Origin: Bacteroidales bacterium UBA2714
GTDB taxonomy: Bacteria; Bacteroidota; Bacteroidia; Bacteroidales; P3
Assembly: GCA_002354035.1 (NCBI GenBank)
Contig: DEKU01000051.1
Location: forward strand, 1 to 18,672
DNA: 18,672 bases
Direction of reading: 5' to 3'
A program made the translations under genes and the position numbers. Shown piece after piece: positions 1 through 6,941 of this stretch. The stretch's first letter is position 1, and every line of letters starts with the position of its first letter. Below the pieces are notes generated by a model. It worked only from the letters and a program-made list of their open reading frames with translations, made no database searches and was not told the origin of the DNA.

Positions 1-216
1 TGCACTTGTAACTGGAATTTAGGTAGACCGAGTTTGTACCCATTGCGAATATCGCTGCCTTCTTTTAGTGGCAACTTGGGCGGGATGTACCCCTTGGACA
101 AAGATTTTTTTGAGAGAGATTGCCGTTGAAAATTAGCGTGATGTGGACTTATGCGGACTTTTTTTTCATGCAGGTTGTAACATTTTTGGTATTTTTGTAT
201 CTAATACGGGCAGAAG
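1..216. other. Left-edge region without a recognised gene
   Basis: No gene is recognised here. Frame 1 of the plus strand is open from the window edge to a TGA at 127-129, so the stretch could be the last about 42 codons of a gene entering from the left. One minus-strand frame is also open from about base 170 out to the edge but has no ATG. Neither translation resembles a family I know. Bases 141-160 contain a short imperfect repeat (GTGGACTT, then GCGGACTT). The final 30 bases hold the probable promoter of the sigma factor operon. Confidence 0.4.
190..197 (+). promoter_or_regulatory. Probable -7 element of the sigma factor operon
   Basis: TATTTTTG matches the Bacteroidota -7 consensus TAnnTTTG. 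It would put the transcript start near base 204, about 13 bases before the sigma factor ATG. The expected -33 TTG is not at the ideal distance (ATG lies at 168-170), so the promoter may be weak or activated. Autoregulation by the encoded ECF factor is possible but cannot be read from the sequence. Confidence 0.45.
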
Positions 217-741
217 ATGCAACGAAACCTCTATACTGAAGATGCGGGCGGCCGAGACACCGAGCAGGCGTTTCTCGACATGGTTCAGCGGCACCAGGCA
301 CTTATCTATAAGGTCTGTCTGTCGTTCACCCGCCAGCGTCGAGACGAGGTGGACGACCTCAAACAGGACATCCTCTGCCACCTTTGGAGTGGCTATGGGT
401 CTTTCAGGAGGGGAAGCAAGGAGAGCACATGGATATACAGGGTGGCGCTTAATGTGGGGTTGCAATATTACCACCGCAATAAACGGATGCCCCAGTTCGA
501 AGAGTTGACCTCCCCCATGGCCGAGACCTACATGGAGCACGACGACCAGCAGCAGCTGAACCGGATGTACGATCTCATCCATCGGCTGGACGATGAGGAG
601 CAGAAGTTGGTGTTCATGTATCTGGACGGACTGAGCGGGAAGGAGATGGCTGAGGTGCTGGGCAAAGCCGAAGGGAATGTGAGGATCAGACTGCATCGTA
701 TAAAAGAGAAACTTAAAAAGTTGGCACAATATGAAGAGTAA
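217..741 (+). CDS. ECF-type RNA polymerase sigma-70 factor
   Basis: The 174-residue length and two-domain layout fit an extracytoplasmic-function sigma factor, which directs RNA polymerase to a small regulon. Region 2 lies at about residues 20-88, with the aromatic and basic run STWIYRVALN and a following YYHRNKR; region 4 lies at about 120-170, with a helix-turn-helix around LSGKEMAEVLGKAEGNVR. The region 1.1 and region 3 of housekeeping sigma factors are absent. The chosen ATG follows a purine-rich AGAAG and sits just downstream of a TAnnTTTG element. The gene overlaps the next one by 11 bases, the usual arrangement for a sigma factor translationally coupled to its membrane-bound regulator, and three envelope proteins follow. 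Family assignment is secure; the target promoters and the inducing signal are unknown. Confidence 0.93.
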   Translation: MQRNLYTEDAGGRDTEQAFLDMVQRHQALIYKVCLSFTRQRRDEVDDLKQDILCHLWSGYGSFRRGSKESTWIYRVALNVGLQYYHRNKRMPQFEELTSPMAETYMEHDDQQQLNRMYDLIHRLDDEEQKLVFMYLDGLSGKEMAEVLGKAEGNVRIRLHRIKEKLKKLAQYEE

Positions 742-1414
742 TTCCGATTTCACCCTGGACGACATGCAACGGCTGTGGCAAAAGCAAAGCCATGCCTTGG
801 AGGGGCATACCCTTGTCAGCGACGACGAGGTGCGGCGTGCCATGCAGGCCAGCCCCAAGACCGAGGTGCGACCGCTGCGCCCATCTCGCATGTGGCGCCG
901 AGTGGCTGCGGTGGCTGTTGTGGTGTTGGTGGCAGGGGTGCCCCTGTGGCAGTGGCCTTTCGGAACTTCCGGCAGCGAGGGCGCTCCCGTCGCCAGCCTA
1001 AGGGTTGGGGATGACCCCGACAGCGAGGTCACAGCTCCCGTCTTGCCTTCCCTCCCGCAAGGGGATGGAGGGTATGGCGAAGTGGCCGAGGCGGTTCCGG
1101 CTGTCAAGCCCCTTCCCACCATGCCCGTCAGGCAGAAGCCGGTGCTTATGGCCAAGGCTGACAAGCCTGTGCAACAGCCGCAGTCCTATGCCGATGTTCC
1201 GATGCTGGAGGGCACTGAGCCTGTGGCTCCAGCTCAGCCCCTCGACCAGCCTTTGGTGGCGCGCGCCGAGATGTCCCGCCAGACTGCTTGGCCCAACCGC
1301 AACCGGCGGGTGGACACTATTGTGGTGAACACCAATAGGCTGGTGCACTTCGAGGCCCCCAAGCGCAAGTCGCTCTCCGAAACTCTCTTCGAGCCTTTGC
1401 TGGCCAGCCTGTAA
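731..1414 (+). CDS. Single-pass membrane protein, probable anti-sigma factor
   Basis: This 227-residue protein has a cytoplasmic N-terminal segment of about 54 residues, a basic stretch (MWRR), one hydrophobic helix at about 57-77, then about 150 extracytoplasmic residues rich in Pro, Val and Ala. There is no cleavable signal peptide, so topology should be N-in. The topology and the 11-base overlap with the sigma gene are typical of anti-sigma factors that hold an ECF factor at the inner membrane. I see no zinc-binding His/Cys motif of the ZAS class and no FecR-like domain, so assignment rests on topology and position. The extracytoplasmic part looks poorly ordered and could be a sensor stalk or a proteolysis target. 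The alternative is a membrane protein of unrelated function that is simply co-transcribed. Confidence 0.65.
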   Translation: MKSNSDFTLDDMQRLWQKQSHALEGHTLVSDDEVRRAMQASPKTEVRPLRPSRMWRRVAAVAVVVLVAGVPLWQWPFGTSGSEGAPVASLRVGDDPDSEVTAPVLPSLPQGDGGYGEVAEAVPAVKPLPTMPVRQKPVLMAKADKPVQQPQSYADVPMLEGTEPVAPAQPLDQPLVARAEMSRQTAWPNRNRRVDTIVVNTNRLVHFEAPKRKSLSETLFEPLLASL

Positions 1415-1444
1415 TGAATGTGAATACCGCTAAAAGATATTGAT

Positions 1445-2905
1445 ATGAATACGCTAAAGAAAATAGTACTGATGGTGGTTGCCCTGGCGGCTTGGCCGGC
1501 GGCGGCACAATACGAATCGGTCAGAATGATCCAGCAGCTCGGCGAGCTTCCCCAGCGCGAAGTGATGTTCTCCGCTTTTGGCTACGCCAAAGTAAAGGTG
1601 GTGCAGGATGACTCCAATTACGTGGTGTTTAACCTCTTCCGAATTGAAGACACTGCCTCCCTGCCCGATGGGTTAATGTACGTCGAAGATTCGGACAATG
1701 ATTTGTTGAGATGTGTCAGGATTATGGTGTCCGACTTCCCCACGGTGCTCTCCGTCGAGGTGCATCTGAAAACGCGGAGTCTCCTCATCGATGCTGTGGA
1801 CTATAGCACCATTCGCCTCTCCTCGGCCAATGGTCGGGACTCGTTGGTGTACGACAATCTTTTCCTGAACGCCCAGGGGCACGGCACTGTGGAGGTGACG
1901 AACCACATCAACGCCGGGAGTATCAGGCTGTATGCCGGACAACTCGGTATGGTGGGCTGTAGCAGTTATTCCAGCCCCAAGTACTCCGAGGAACGGGTGA
2001 ACCAGGGTGTCATCCGTGTGGGGGCAAGGAATGGCAAGTTCCTGAGTTGGGATAAAGATGACTGGCACACCTTTGGCAATGCCGGGTTGGCCATCCGTCG
2101 CTACAAGCCCATCGACCGCATCCACATCAGCCTGCTGGGCGCTTTCCACAACTGGGGCACCTCGTCGCTCAACGGTTTGTCCGGCACAGAATATATCTTC
2201 GACTATAACACGGGCTACTACTGGGAGCGCAATGCCAAGGAGGATGCCTCCTCGGTGCGCACCGCCTTAGGCAGTGTCCAGCTGGAGCTGACCTACGACA
2301 TCGTAGCCCGCGAGCATTTCGCCATCGGCCTCGGCCTTGGTTTCGAGCACGATGTCTACCGCTTCCGCCATCCATTTGTCTCCTATGTCGAGGGCGAGGA
2401 CATCTCCGTGACGACGCAAAGGATGAGCACCACCCTCGATGATTATCACGGCTTCACCATCCTGCCCGAGATAGGGGGCATAAGGTATCGCCGCCTGCCC
2501 GTCGAAGGCTCGTGGAACAGCCGTTTCATCACCGATTATCTGTCGCTGCCCATCCACTTCACCTACTATGCCGACTGGCGGCACCGCAAGGGTTTCCATG
2601 CCGGTGTGTCGTTGCTCCCCGGCATGGCCGTGGCTACCGGCAAGCTGATACGCCATTTCGATGCCTACGGTGGTGTGGAGGAAGATTCCTACAACCCCAC
2701 CACGGGTGATACAACATGGGGCCATGTCCGATACGATATTCACGACGTGCAAGAGGTGAAGCTCAACCCTAAGCTGGACCTGCGCATCACTTTGGGCTGG
2801 GCCAACTGGAGCGTCTTCCTGCAGATGTCCACCATTCCCCTGCTGCACGACGAGGCCGCCCTCGAACTCTACCCCATGAAACTTGGCGCAAGAATCAAAT
2901 TATAA
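1445..2905 (+). CDS. Secreted protein with GIN-like N-domain and predicted outer-membrane beta-barrel
   Basis: The 486-residue protein begins with a clear Sec signal (MNTLKKIVLMVVALAAWPAAAQ). Residues about 85-200 are short alternating strands with repeated polar turns, resembling the right-handed beta-helix of DUF2807/GIN 'adhesin head' proteins of Bacteroidota; this match is by pattern only. From about 205 to the end, amphipathic strands with aromatic girdle residues (HISLLGAFHNW, IHFTYYADW, WSVFLQM) point to an outer-membrane barrel, closing with LGARIKL. It lies 30 bases after the probable anti-sigma gene and 25 before another barrel gene. A role as envelope structural protein or surface adhesin controlled by the sigma factor is inference. 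No precise family is recognised. Confidence 0.7.
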   Translation: MNTLKKIVLMVVALAAWPAAAQYESVRMIQQLGELPQREVMFSAFGYAKVKVVQDDSNYVVFNLFRIEDTASLPDGLMYVEDSDNDLLRCVRIMVSDFPTVLSVEVHLKTRSLLIDAVDYSTIRLSSANGRDSLVYDNLFLNAQGHGTVEVTNHINAGSIRLYAGQLGMVGCSSYSSPKYSEERVNQGVIRVGARNGKFLSWDKDDWHTFGNAGLAIRRYKPIDRIHISLLGAFHNWGTSSLNGLSGTEYIFDYNTGYYWERNAKEDASSVRTALGSVQLELTYDIVAREHFAIGLGLGFEHDVYRFRHPFVSYVEGEDISVTTQRMSTTLDDYHGFTILPEIGGIRYRRLPVEGSWNSRFITDYLSLPIHFTYYADWRHRKGFHAGVSLLPGMAVATGKLIRHFDAYGGVEEDSYNPTTGDTTWGHVRYDIHDVQEVKLNPKLDLRITLGWANWSVFLQMSTIPLLHDEAALELYPMKLGARIKL

Positions 2906-2930
2906 ACACCAATCCTAATATCCCGTTACG

Positions 2931-3533
2931 ATGAAAAAGACAACCATCATACTGCTCACCTTGGCCTGGGCTTCCACCCTCATGGCACAAAACGCCCAGC
3001 GCTCTCCATGGAGCAAAATAACCGTCAGCCCTGAATTTGTCCACAACATAGTGCAGGGCTACTACTTTGGCAGCAACGCCATCCTGCTGGACCACCCCAA
3101 TAACAGCGCTGTCGTCAAAGTGACCTACGACTTTGGCCGCTACTGGACCCTCGCCGCCTATGGCGGTCTGAGCCTGTGCCACCGTTCTACGGAGGGGATG
3201 GAAACCGTCCGCACCGACCATTATTCGGGCTTGCTGTCCCGCTCGCGCTATGTCAACGAACCCCGCGCACACTTCGGCCTTGAGGCCCAGTTGCACCTGC
3301 TGCCACTGTTTGGGGTGAATAGTCAGTGGTTCGACCTTTACGGCGTGAGCCGGGTGGGCTCGACCACCCAGGACCTCGACCTTTCTTTGGGTCTCGGCCT
3401 GGCCTATTGGCCTTGGCCATGGGCAGGTGTCTATGCCAACATCAGCACAGGCAGTGTGGGGTTCCCTTATGGATTCCTCGAAGAGGAATACCCCCATTTC
3501 CAACTCCGCACAGGCGTAAGTTTCCGTCTCTGA
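2931..3533 (+). CDS. Small predicted outer-membrane beta-barrel protein
   Basis: The 200-residue protein has a signal peptide ending near MAQ (residues 1-20). The rest alternates short amphipathic strands with turns (VVKVTYDFGRYWTLAAYGG, HFGLEAQLHLLPLFG, LGLGLAYWPW), consistent with an eight-stranded barrel, and it ends in FRL, a common final strand signature of Bacteroidota outer-membrane proteins. The start codon follows an A-poor but unambiguous leader, 25 bases after the previous stop. It appears co-transcribed with the sigma factor. It resembles the barrel half of the preceding protein without its N-terminal domain, so the pair may be paralogous or partners. No family name can be given with confidence. 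Confidence 0.72.
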   Translation: MKKTTIILLTLAWASTLMAQNAQRSPWSKITVSPEFVHNIVQGYYFGSNAILLDHPNNSAVVKVTYDFGRYWTLAAYGGLSLCHRSTEGMETVRTDHYSGLLSRSRYVNEPRAHFGLEAQLHLLPLFGVNSQWFDLYGVSRVGSTTQDLDLSLGLGLAYWPWPWAGVYANISTGSVGFPYGFLEEEYPHFQLRTGVSFRL

Positions 3534-3573
3534 ACAGTCAAATCAATTTATAAACCCTTAAAACAACACATCA

Positions 3574-3981
3574 ATGAAAAAACTCTTGGTTTTATTCCTC
3601 GTGTCGGCTTCGCTGCTGACAGTTTCCTGTAAAAAAGAAAACACCGTCATTGTAGATGACACCGTCAAACTGGCTGGCACCAGCTGGAAATCCACCCTCA
3701 CCCTTGGGGGCTTCAATGCCCAGTACCTCATGGTCTTCATCAACGACTCCATCGGCCGGATGGATATGAGCATTGTGGAAGGTGGCCTTCCCGACACCGA
3801 GTCGCTCACCTTCGCCTACGTCTTCGATGGCAAATCGAGCGGCACCATCACCGTCGATGATGATGAAATCATGCCTTTCACCTATTCCGACGGCTCGGGC
3901 AACCCCGTCATCACCATGATGCTTACCGGTGAAGAGGCCCGCGAACTGGGCATCAACCAGTTGGTCTTCACCAAGCAATGA
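3574..3981 (+). CDS. Small lipoprotein, function unknown
   Basis: The 135-residue product carries a lipoprotein signal: a hydrophobic core, then LLTVSCKKE with the lipid-accepting Cys at residue 19. The residues after Cys are KKE rather than an acidic surface-export run, so anchoring on the inner leaflet of the outer membrane is more likely. The mature part has a LAGTSWKS start followed by alternating beta strands, which recalls the small lipocalin-like lipoproteins of Bacteroidota; this is weak evidence. It is the last gene of the sigma operon, 40 bases after the second barrel gene and before an independent promoter. It may be a barrel assembly partner or a surface accessory factor, but no function is assigned. 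Confidence 0.75.
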   Translation: MKKLLVLFLVSASLLTVSCKKENTVIVDDTVKLAGTSWKSTLTLGGFNAQYLMVFINDSIGRMDMSIVEGGLPDTESLTFAYVFDGKSSGTITVDDDEIMPFTYSDGSGNPVITMMLTGEEARELGINQLVFTKQ

Positions 3982-4007
3982 CGCGTTATCTCTTGAGAGA
4001 ATTGCCC

Positions 4008-4037
4008 TTGTTTATTAAGGAAAAAATAGTATCTTTG
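4008..4037 (+). promoter_or_regulatory. Bacteroidota-type promoter of the TM2 gene
   Basis: TTG at 4008-4010, a 19-base spacer and TATCTTTG at 4030-4037 match the phylum consensus (TTG, N19-21, TAnnTTTG) fully. The predicted transcript starts at about base 4044, leaving a leader of about 100 bases before the ATG at 4148. It separates the TM2 gene from the sigma operon. Confidence 0.75.
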
Positions 4038-4043
4038 TAACTG

Positions 4044-4092
4044 CAAACATCTCGGATGGTCAAAGTTCAAACATTTAATGACCAGATGTTTG
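4044..4092 (+). repeat. Overlapping inverted repeats in the TM2 leader
   Basis: CAAACATCT at 4044-4052 and CAAACAT at 4068-4074 can each pair perfectly with AGATGTTTG at 4084-4092 (9 bp and 7 bp). The two pairings exclude each other. The first arm starts at the predicted transcription start. This could be a transcript switch or a protein-binding site; the sequence alone does not decide. Confidence 0.5.
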
Positions 4093-4147
4093 TCCTATTA
4101 CCAACCCACTTAAAAGTTGCGCCCGTCACGTATCAGGGCTACGAAAA

Positions 4148-4582
4148 ATGAAGAAAACACTCAGCATCCTCTTCGCAATGGCCATGTCCATTACTTTCGC
4201 CGTGGCCCAGATACCCTCTTCCAATGCAGCCGCCGCCGCCCCTGCCGCCGCCGAGATGGCTGAATGGGTAGAACAACCCTCTGCCGACTATGCCAGCCCC
4301 ATGCAGCTGACAGATATGTCGTTCCCAACCGAACAGGATGTCCAGTCTCTGATTGCCCAGAATGTAGACAACCCCGACCAGACTGTGGCTGCCCTCCTGA
4401 ACATCTTTCTCGGTGATTTTGGCATAGGCCACTTCTACACAGGCCAGACCACACGTGGCATCCTCGACATCATTTTCTCCTGGACGGGCATCCCCGCCAT
4501 CATAGGAATCGTTGAGGGAATTATATGGTTGTGCGACAGCGACGCCCAGTGGCAGGCCCGCGTCGAAGGCTGGAGAAAATAG
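4148..4582 (+). CDS. TM2-domain membrane protein with N-terminal signal sequence
   Basis: The 144-residue protein has a signal-like N-terminus (residues 1-21, ending AVAQ), an Ala/Pro-rich linker (22-60) and a TM2 domain at about 78-135. The TM2 signature is visible: an LLNIFLGDFGIGHFY helix, the TGQTTRG turn, a second helix, then IIWLCDSD. TM2 proteins are two-helix membrane proteins of mostly unknown role. The family often lacks a cleavable signal, so an exported N-terminal region of about 55 residues is of note. The gene has its own promoter and leader, and it ends 28 bases before a strong hairpin shared with the convergent adk. Function is unknown. Confidence 0.85.
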   Translation: MKKTLSILFAMAMSITFAVAQIPSSNAAAAAPAAAEMAEWVEQPSADYASPMQLTDMSFPTEQDVQSLIAQNVDNPDQTVAALLNIFLGDFGIGHFYTGQTTRGILDIIFSWTGIPAIIGIVEGIIWLCDSDAQWQARVEGWRK

Positions 4583-4610
4583 TTCTTCAGCCGTGGCGCA
4601 AGCCACAATG

Positions 4611-4648
4611 CGAAAGGGTGGCGGAGCATCGGCTCCGCCACCCTTTCG
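4611..4648. terminator. 17-bp hairpin between convergent TM2 gene and adk
   Basis: A perfect 17-bp stem (4611-4627 with 4632-4648) has a four-base loop. It lies between the stop of the TM2 gene (4582) and the stop of adk (4664), so it can end transcripts from both sides. There is only a short T run after it on the plus strand and none on the minus strand; its strength is inferred from the stem. Confidence 0.75.
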
Positions 4649-4663
4649 TTTGCGCGTAGGCGG

Positions 4664-5323
4664 TCAGTTCTGCAATATCCATTCCATCACCTTGCACAGG
4701 CGGCTGTTCGTCTCCGAAATCTCGCCGCTGCCGTCGACGGTGATGAGACGGCCCGAGACCTTGTAGTAGTCCAGCACCGGCCGTGTCTTGGATTCGTATT
4801 CTTCCAGACGGTGGCGGATGGTCTCTTCGTTGTCGTCGCTGCGGTTGGACACCAGTGCACGCTCGTGGATGCGGTGCACCAGCTCCTCCTGCGGCACATC
4901 GATGCTTATCACGCGGTCCAGCCGCCGTTGTTTCTTCTGGAACAGGAACTCCAGCATCTGGCATTGCTGCACCGTGCGCGGGAAACCATCGTAGATGATG
5001 GAGGGCTGGGGCTTTTCGGGCAGGGGGTCGTTGTCGCCTATCCCGCAGGCGCGGCGCAGGCGCAGCTCGTCCCACTCGTCTAACAGCTCGTTGCGGCCGT
5101 GGTCCAGCGCTTTGGCTATGAGTCCTACCACTATGTCGTCGCCCACCAGGTCGCCGCGGTCCATGATGTCCTTCACGCGCTGGCCCAGGGCGGTGCCTTG
5201 CGCCACTTCGTGTCGCAGCATCTCGCCCGTCGACAGGTGAATGAGGTCGAATTTCTCGGCCAGCAGTTTGGCCTGTGTCCCTTTGCCGGCACCCGGGGCG
5301 CCGAATAAAATGATGTTTTTCAT
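4664..5323 (-). CDS. adk: Adenylate kinase, with a central insertion
   Basis: Adenylate kinase converts AMP and ATP to two ADP in the cytoplasm. The 219-residue product has the P-loop GAPGAGKGT (residues 8-16), the AMP-binding STGEMLR (31-37), YDGFPRT (111-117), and a short LID with R161 and DDNEET (163-168). The start at MKNIILFG was chosen because longer readings add 23 residues unlike the family. About 25-30 extra residues (roughly 77-107, including the segment LRRACGIGDNDPLPEKP) lie between the AMP-binding helices and DGFPRT, where normal Adk has a short turn. The LID has no zinc Cys set, as in short-LID forms. The gene follows the secreted peptidase by 106 bases with no clear promoter between, so co-transcription is likely. 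If it is the only adk in the genome it should be essential. Confidence 0.92.
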   Translation of the reverse strand: MKNIILFGAPGAGKGTQAKLLAEKFDLIHLSTGEMLRHEVAQGTALGQRVKDIMDRGDLVGDDIVVGLIAKALDHGRNELLDEWDELRLRRACGIGDNDPLPEKPQPSIIYDGFPRTVQQCQMLEFLFQKKQRRLDRVISIDVPQEELVHRIHERALVSNRSDDNEETIRHRLEEYESKTRPVLDYYKVSGRLITVDGSGEISETNSRLCKVMEWILQN

Positions 5324-5429
5324 TAGATTTATTGTGTTTGAGAATAAATGGTTTTTAGTCTGGTCTCCCCGTTTCGGTTGGTAAGAGGGCATGCGGTTTG
5401 CCCATCATGCCGTGGGGAGGCTCTGGTGG

Positions 5430-6659
5430 TCAGCGTATGCCCAGCTTCTTCTTGATGGCCTTGGGCAAGGCGTCCTTGTGCACCAGGATGGTGATGGTCT
5501 TGTAGCGGAAAAAGGCCTTGCTGGCATAAAACATGCCCTTATACTGGCCGTTGTAGGCTCCCCAGCTGTTTTTGACCATATAGTACTCGTTGCCCATTTG
5601 GTCCTTGGCGGTGCCGTAGATGAGCATCAGGTGGTCGTCGTTGGTCTCGTGGTTGTCCCAGCCCAGCTGCCGCTCCTGCGGTGTGACCCACCGTTGGGGG
5701 GTGGGGCGTGTGGCGCTCTCGTCCTGAATCTCCTTGGCCGTCATGCCTGTCCAGTGGGCCAGGTCGCTGCCTTGCAGGTCGGGAGCGTTCCCGTCGGTGG
5801 CGGGCAGCACACAGAACCCATTGCGTGAGTTTTGGCGGAACCCCGGCTCGCTCACGTCGCTGTCCCATCCCACGGGGTAGCAGTGGGCGATGGCATAGTC
5901 GACTATTTCCTGCAACTCGTCGAGCGACACATTGTACGACAGGTCGTGCCGCCAGTTGTCAGGGCTCTCCACCGCGAAACGGCTGTACTGCGGATAGTGC
6001 AGGAACGAGGTTATCTGCACATAGTCGTCGGCTTTCAGTCCGGTCGAGGCATAGAAGGACTGGGGCGTGTAGCTCATGCCCTGATAGGTGAACTCCGTGG
6101 GCGGTACCCCGAGGTACACATCGTGCACAGCGCGGATGGCCTTCATGCACAGCAGCTCGTAGTTCTCGTTGCTTTGCAGGCTCCCGTTGCCGGCGGCGGC
6201 TTTCACCATCGGGTTCACCATCGAGCTGAGCTCGCTGTGGTTCGAAATCGTGTCGCGGTACATGGCACCAGGGCGCATAAGCTCCTCCGGCACCAGGCCG
6301 TAGCGCTCCATGCAGTGCAGCAGGTCGCCGAAGCATCCCCCCTGGCTGAAGCCGATGTCGCCGTGGGTGCGGATAGAGGCCATGGCGCGGTCCATATAGT
6401 CCCAATAGGCGATGTACATCTCGCTGAAGTCGTAAGTGCCCTTGCCCATGCGCAGCAGCTCGGCCTCAATAAATGCCACCCCGCTGTAGTCCCAGCAGGT
6501 GCCGGCCTTGCCCTGGTTTTTCACCGGGGTGACGGGCAGCTCTTTGATGATAGTGAATTTGTAACCTTCATTGTCCTTCGAGGCCTTCGGGGCCGAGGTC
6601 TGTGCCGTGGCAGTGCTGCAAAGCAGCAAGGCGGCAAGGTAGGGGATGATTCTCTTCAT
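5430..6659 (-). CDS. Secreted papain-like (C1B, bleomycin hydrolase type) cysteine peptidase
   Basis: The 409-residue product begins with a Sec signal (MKRIIPYLAALLLCSTATAQ), so the start at 6659 is preferred over an upstream ATG that adds 11 residues. The catalytic set of clan CA family C1 is complete: oxyanion Gln49 and nucleophile Cys55 in NQGKAGTCWDYS, His343 in DDHLMLIYG, and Asn364 in VKNSWG. Order, spacing and C-terminal lysine-rich tail resemble bleomycin hydrolase/aminopeptidase C, which are usually cytosolic hexamers; here the protein is exported. It is likely a periplasmic or surface aminopeptidase in peptide scavenging. The promoter lies just upstream at 6682-6711. No T9SS-type tail is present. 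Confidence 0.9.
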   Translation of the reverse strand: MKRIIPYLAALLLCSTATAQTSAPKASKDNEGYKFTIIKELPVTPVKNQGKAGTCWDYSGVAFIEAELLRMGKGTYDFSEMYIAYWDYMDRAMASIRTHGDIGFSQGGCFGDLLHCMERYGLVPEELMRPGAMYRDTISNHSELSSMVNPMVKAAAGNGSLQSNENYELLCMKAIRAVHDVYLGVPPTEFTYQGMSYTPQSFYASTGLKADDYVQITSFLHYPQYSRFAVESPDNWRHDLSYNVSLDELQEIVDYAIAHCYPVGWDSDVSEPGFRQNSRNGFCVLPATDGNAPDLQGSDLAHWTGMTAKEIQDESATRPTPQRWVTPQERQLGWDNHETNDDHLMLIYGTAKDQMGNEYYMVKNSWGAYNGQYKGMFYASKAFFRYKTITILVHKDALPKAIKKKLGIR

Positions 6660-6681
6660 GATGGTGCTTTTTTTCAAAGTG

Positions 6682-6711
6682 CAAAGATACACTTTTTTTC
6701 CAATATATCAA
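6682..6711 (-). promoter_or_regulatory. Bacteroidota-type promoter of the peptidase-adk unit
   Basis: On the minus strand, TTG (6709-6711), 19 bases and TATCTTTG (6682-6689) match the consensus exactly. The start point would be near 6675, about 16 bases before the ATG, giving a very short leader. Confidence 0.78.
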
Positions 6712-6874
6712 TTTTTCGATGCTCCGGACCTCCCGCCAGACCTGTAGCAGATGATTCATATTCCCTCTATTTATTTTCTTATTTGTTTGTATTTATTTTC
6801 TTCATTCTTTCTTGGTATGAGAATAAATGTCGAACAAGAGGGGTATTCATGGTGTGCAAGGATTGTGCCGCTGG

Positions 6875-6912
6875 GCCGCCTGGCGATCCGGCTGTCGGGC
6901 GGTGCTTTTTTT
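6875..6912 (+). terminator. Possible plus-strand intrinsic terminator
   Basis: GCCGCC (6875-6880) can pair with GGCGGT (6898-6903, one wobble), and TTTTTTT follows at 6906-6912. The loop is 17 bases and can fold further. No plus-strand gene ends just before it; if real, it would end a short RNA or stop read-through toward the 7072 gene. Confidence 0.4.
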
Positions 6913-6933
6913 CGTTGTTTTGGAAAAAAGGTG

Positions 6934-6941
6934 TATATTTG
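6934..6941 (+). promoter_or_regulatory. Probable -7 element for the small helical protein gene
   Basis: TATATTTG matches TAnnTTTG. The spaced -33 TTG is imperfect (TCG at the 19-base position, TTG at 16 bases). It would give a leader of about 120 bases before the ATG at 7072. Confidence 0.45.

Noticed and set aside
166..1164. Minus-strand open frame of about 332 codons
   Set aside because: It lies opposite the sigma factor and anti-sigma-like genes and has no family likeness.
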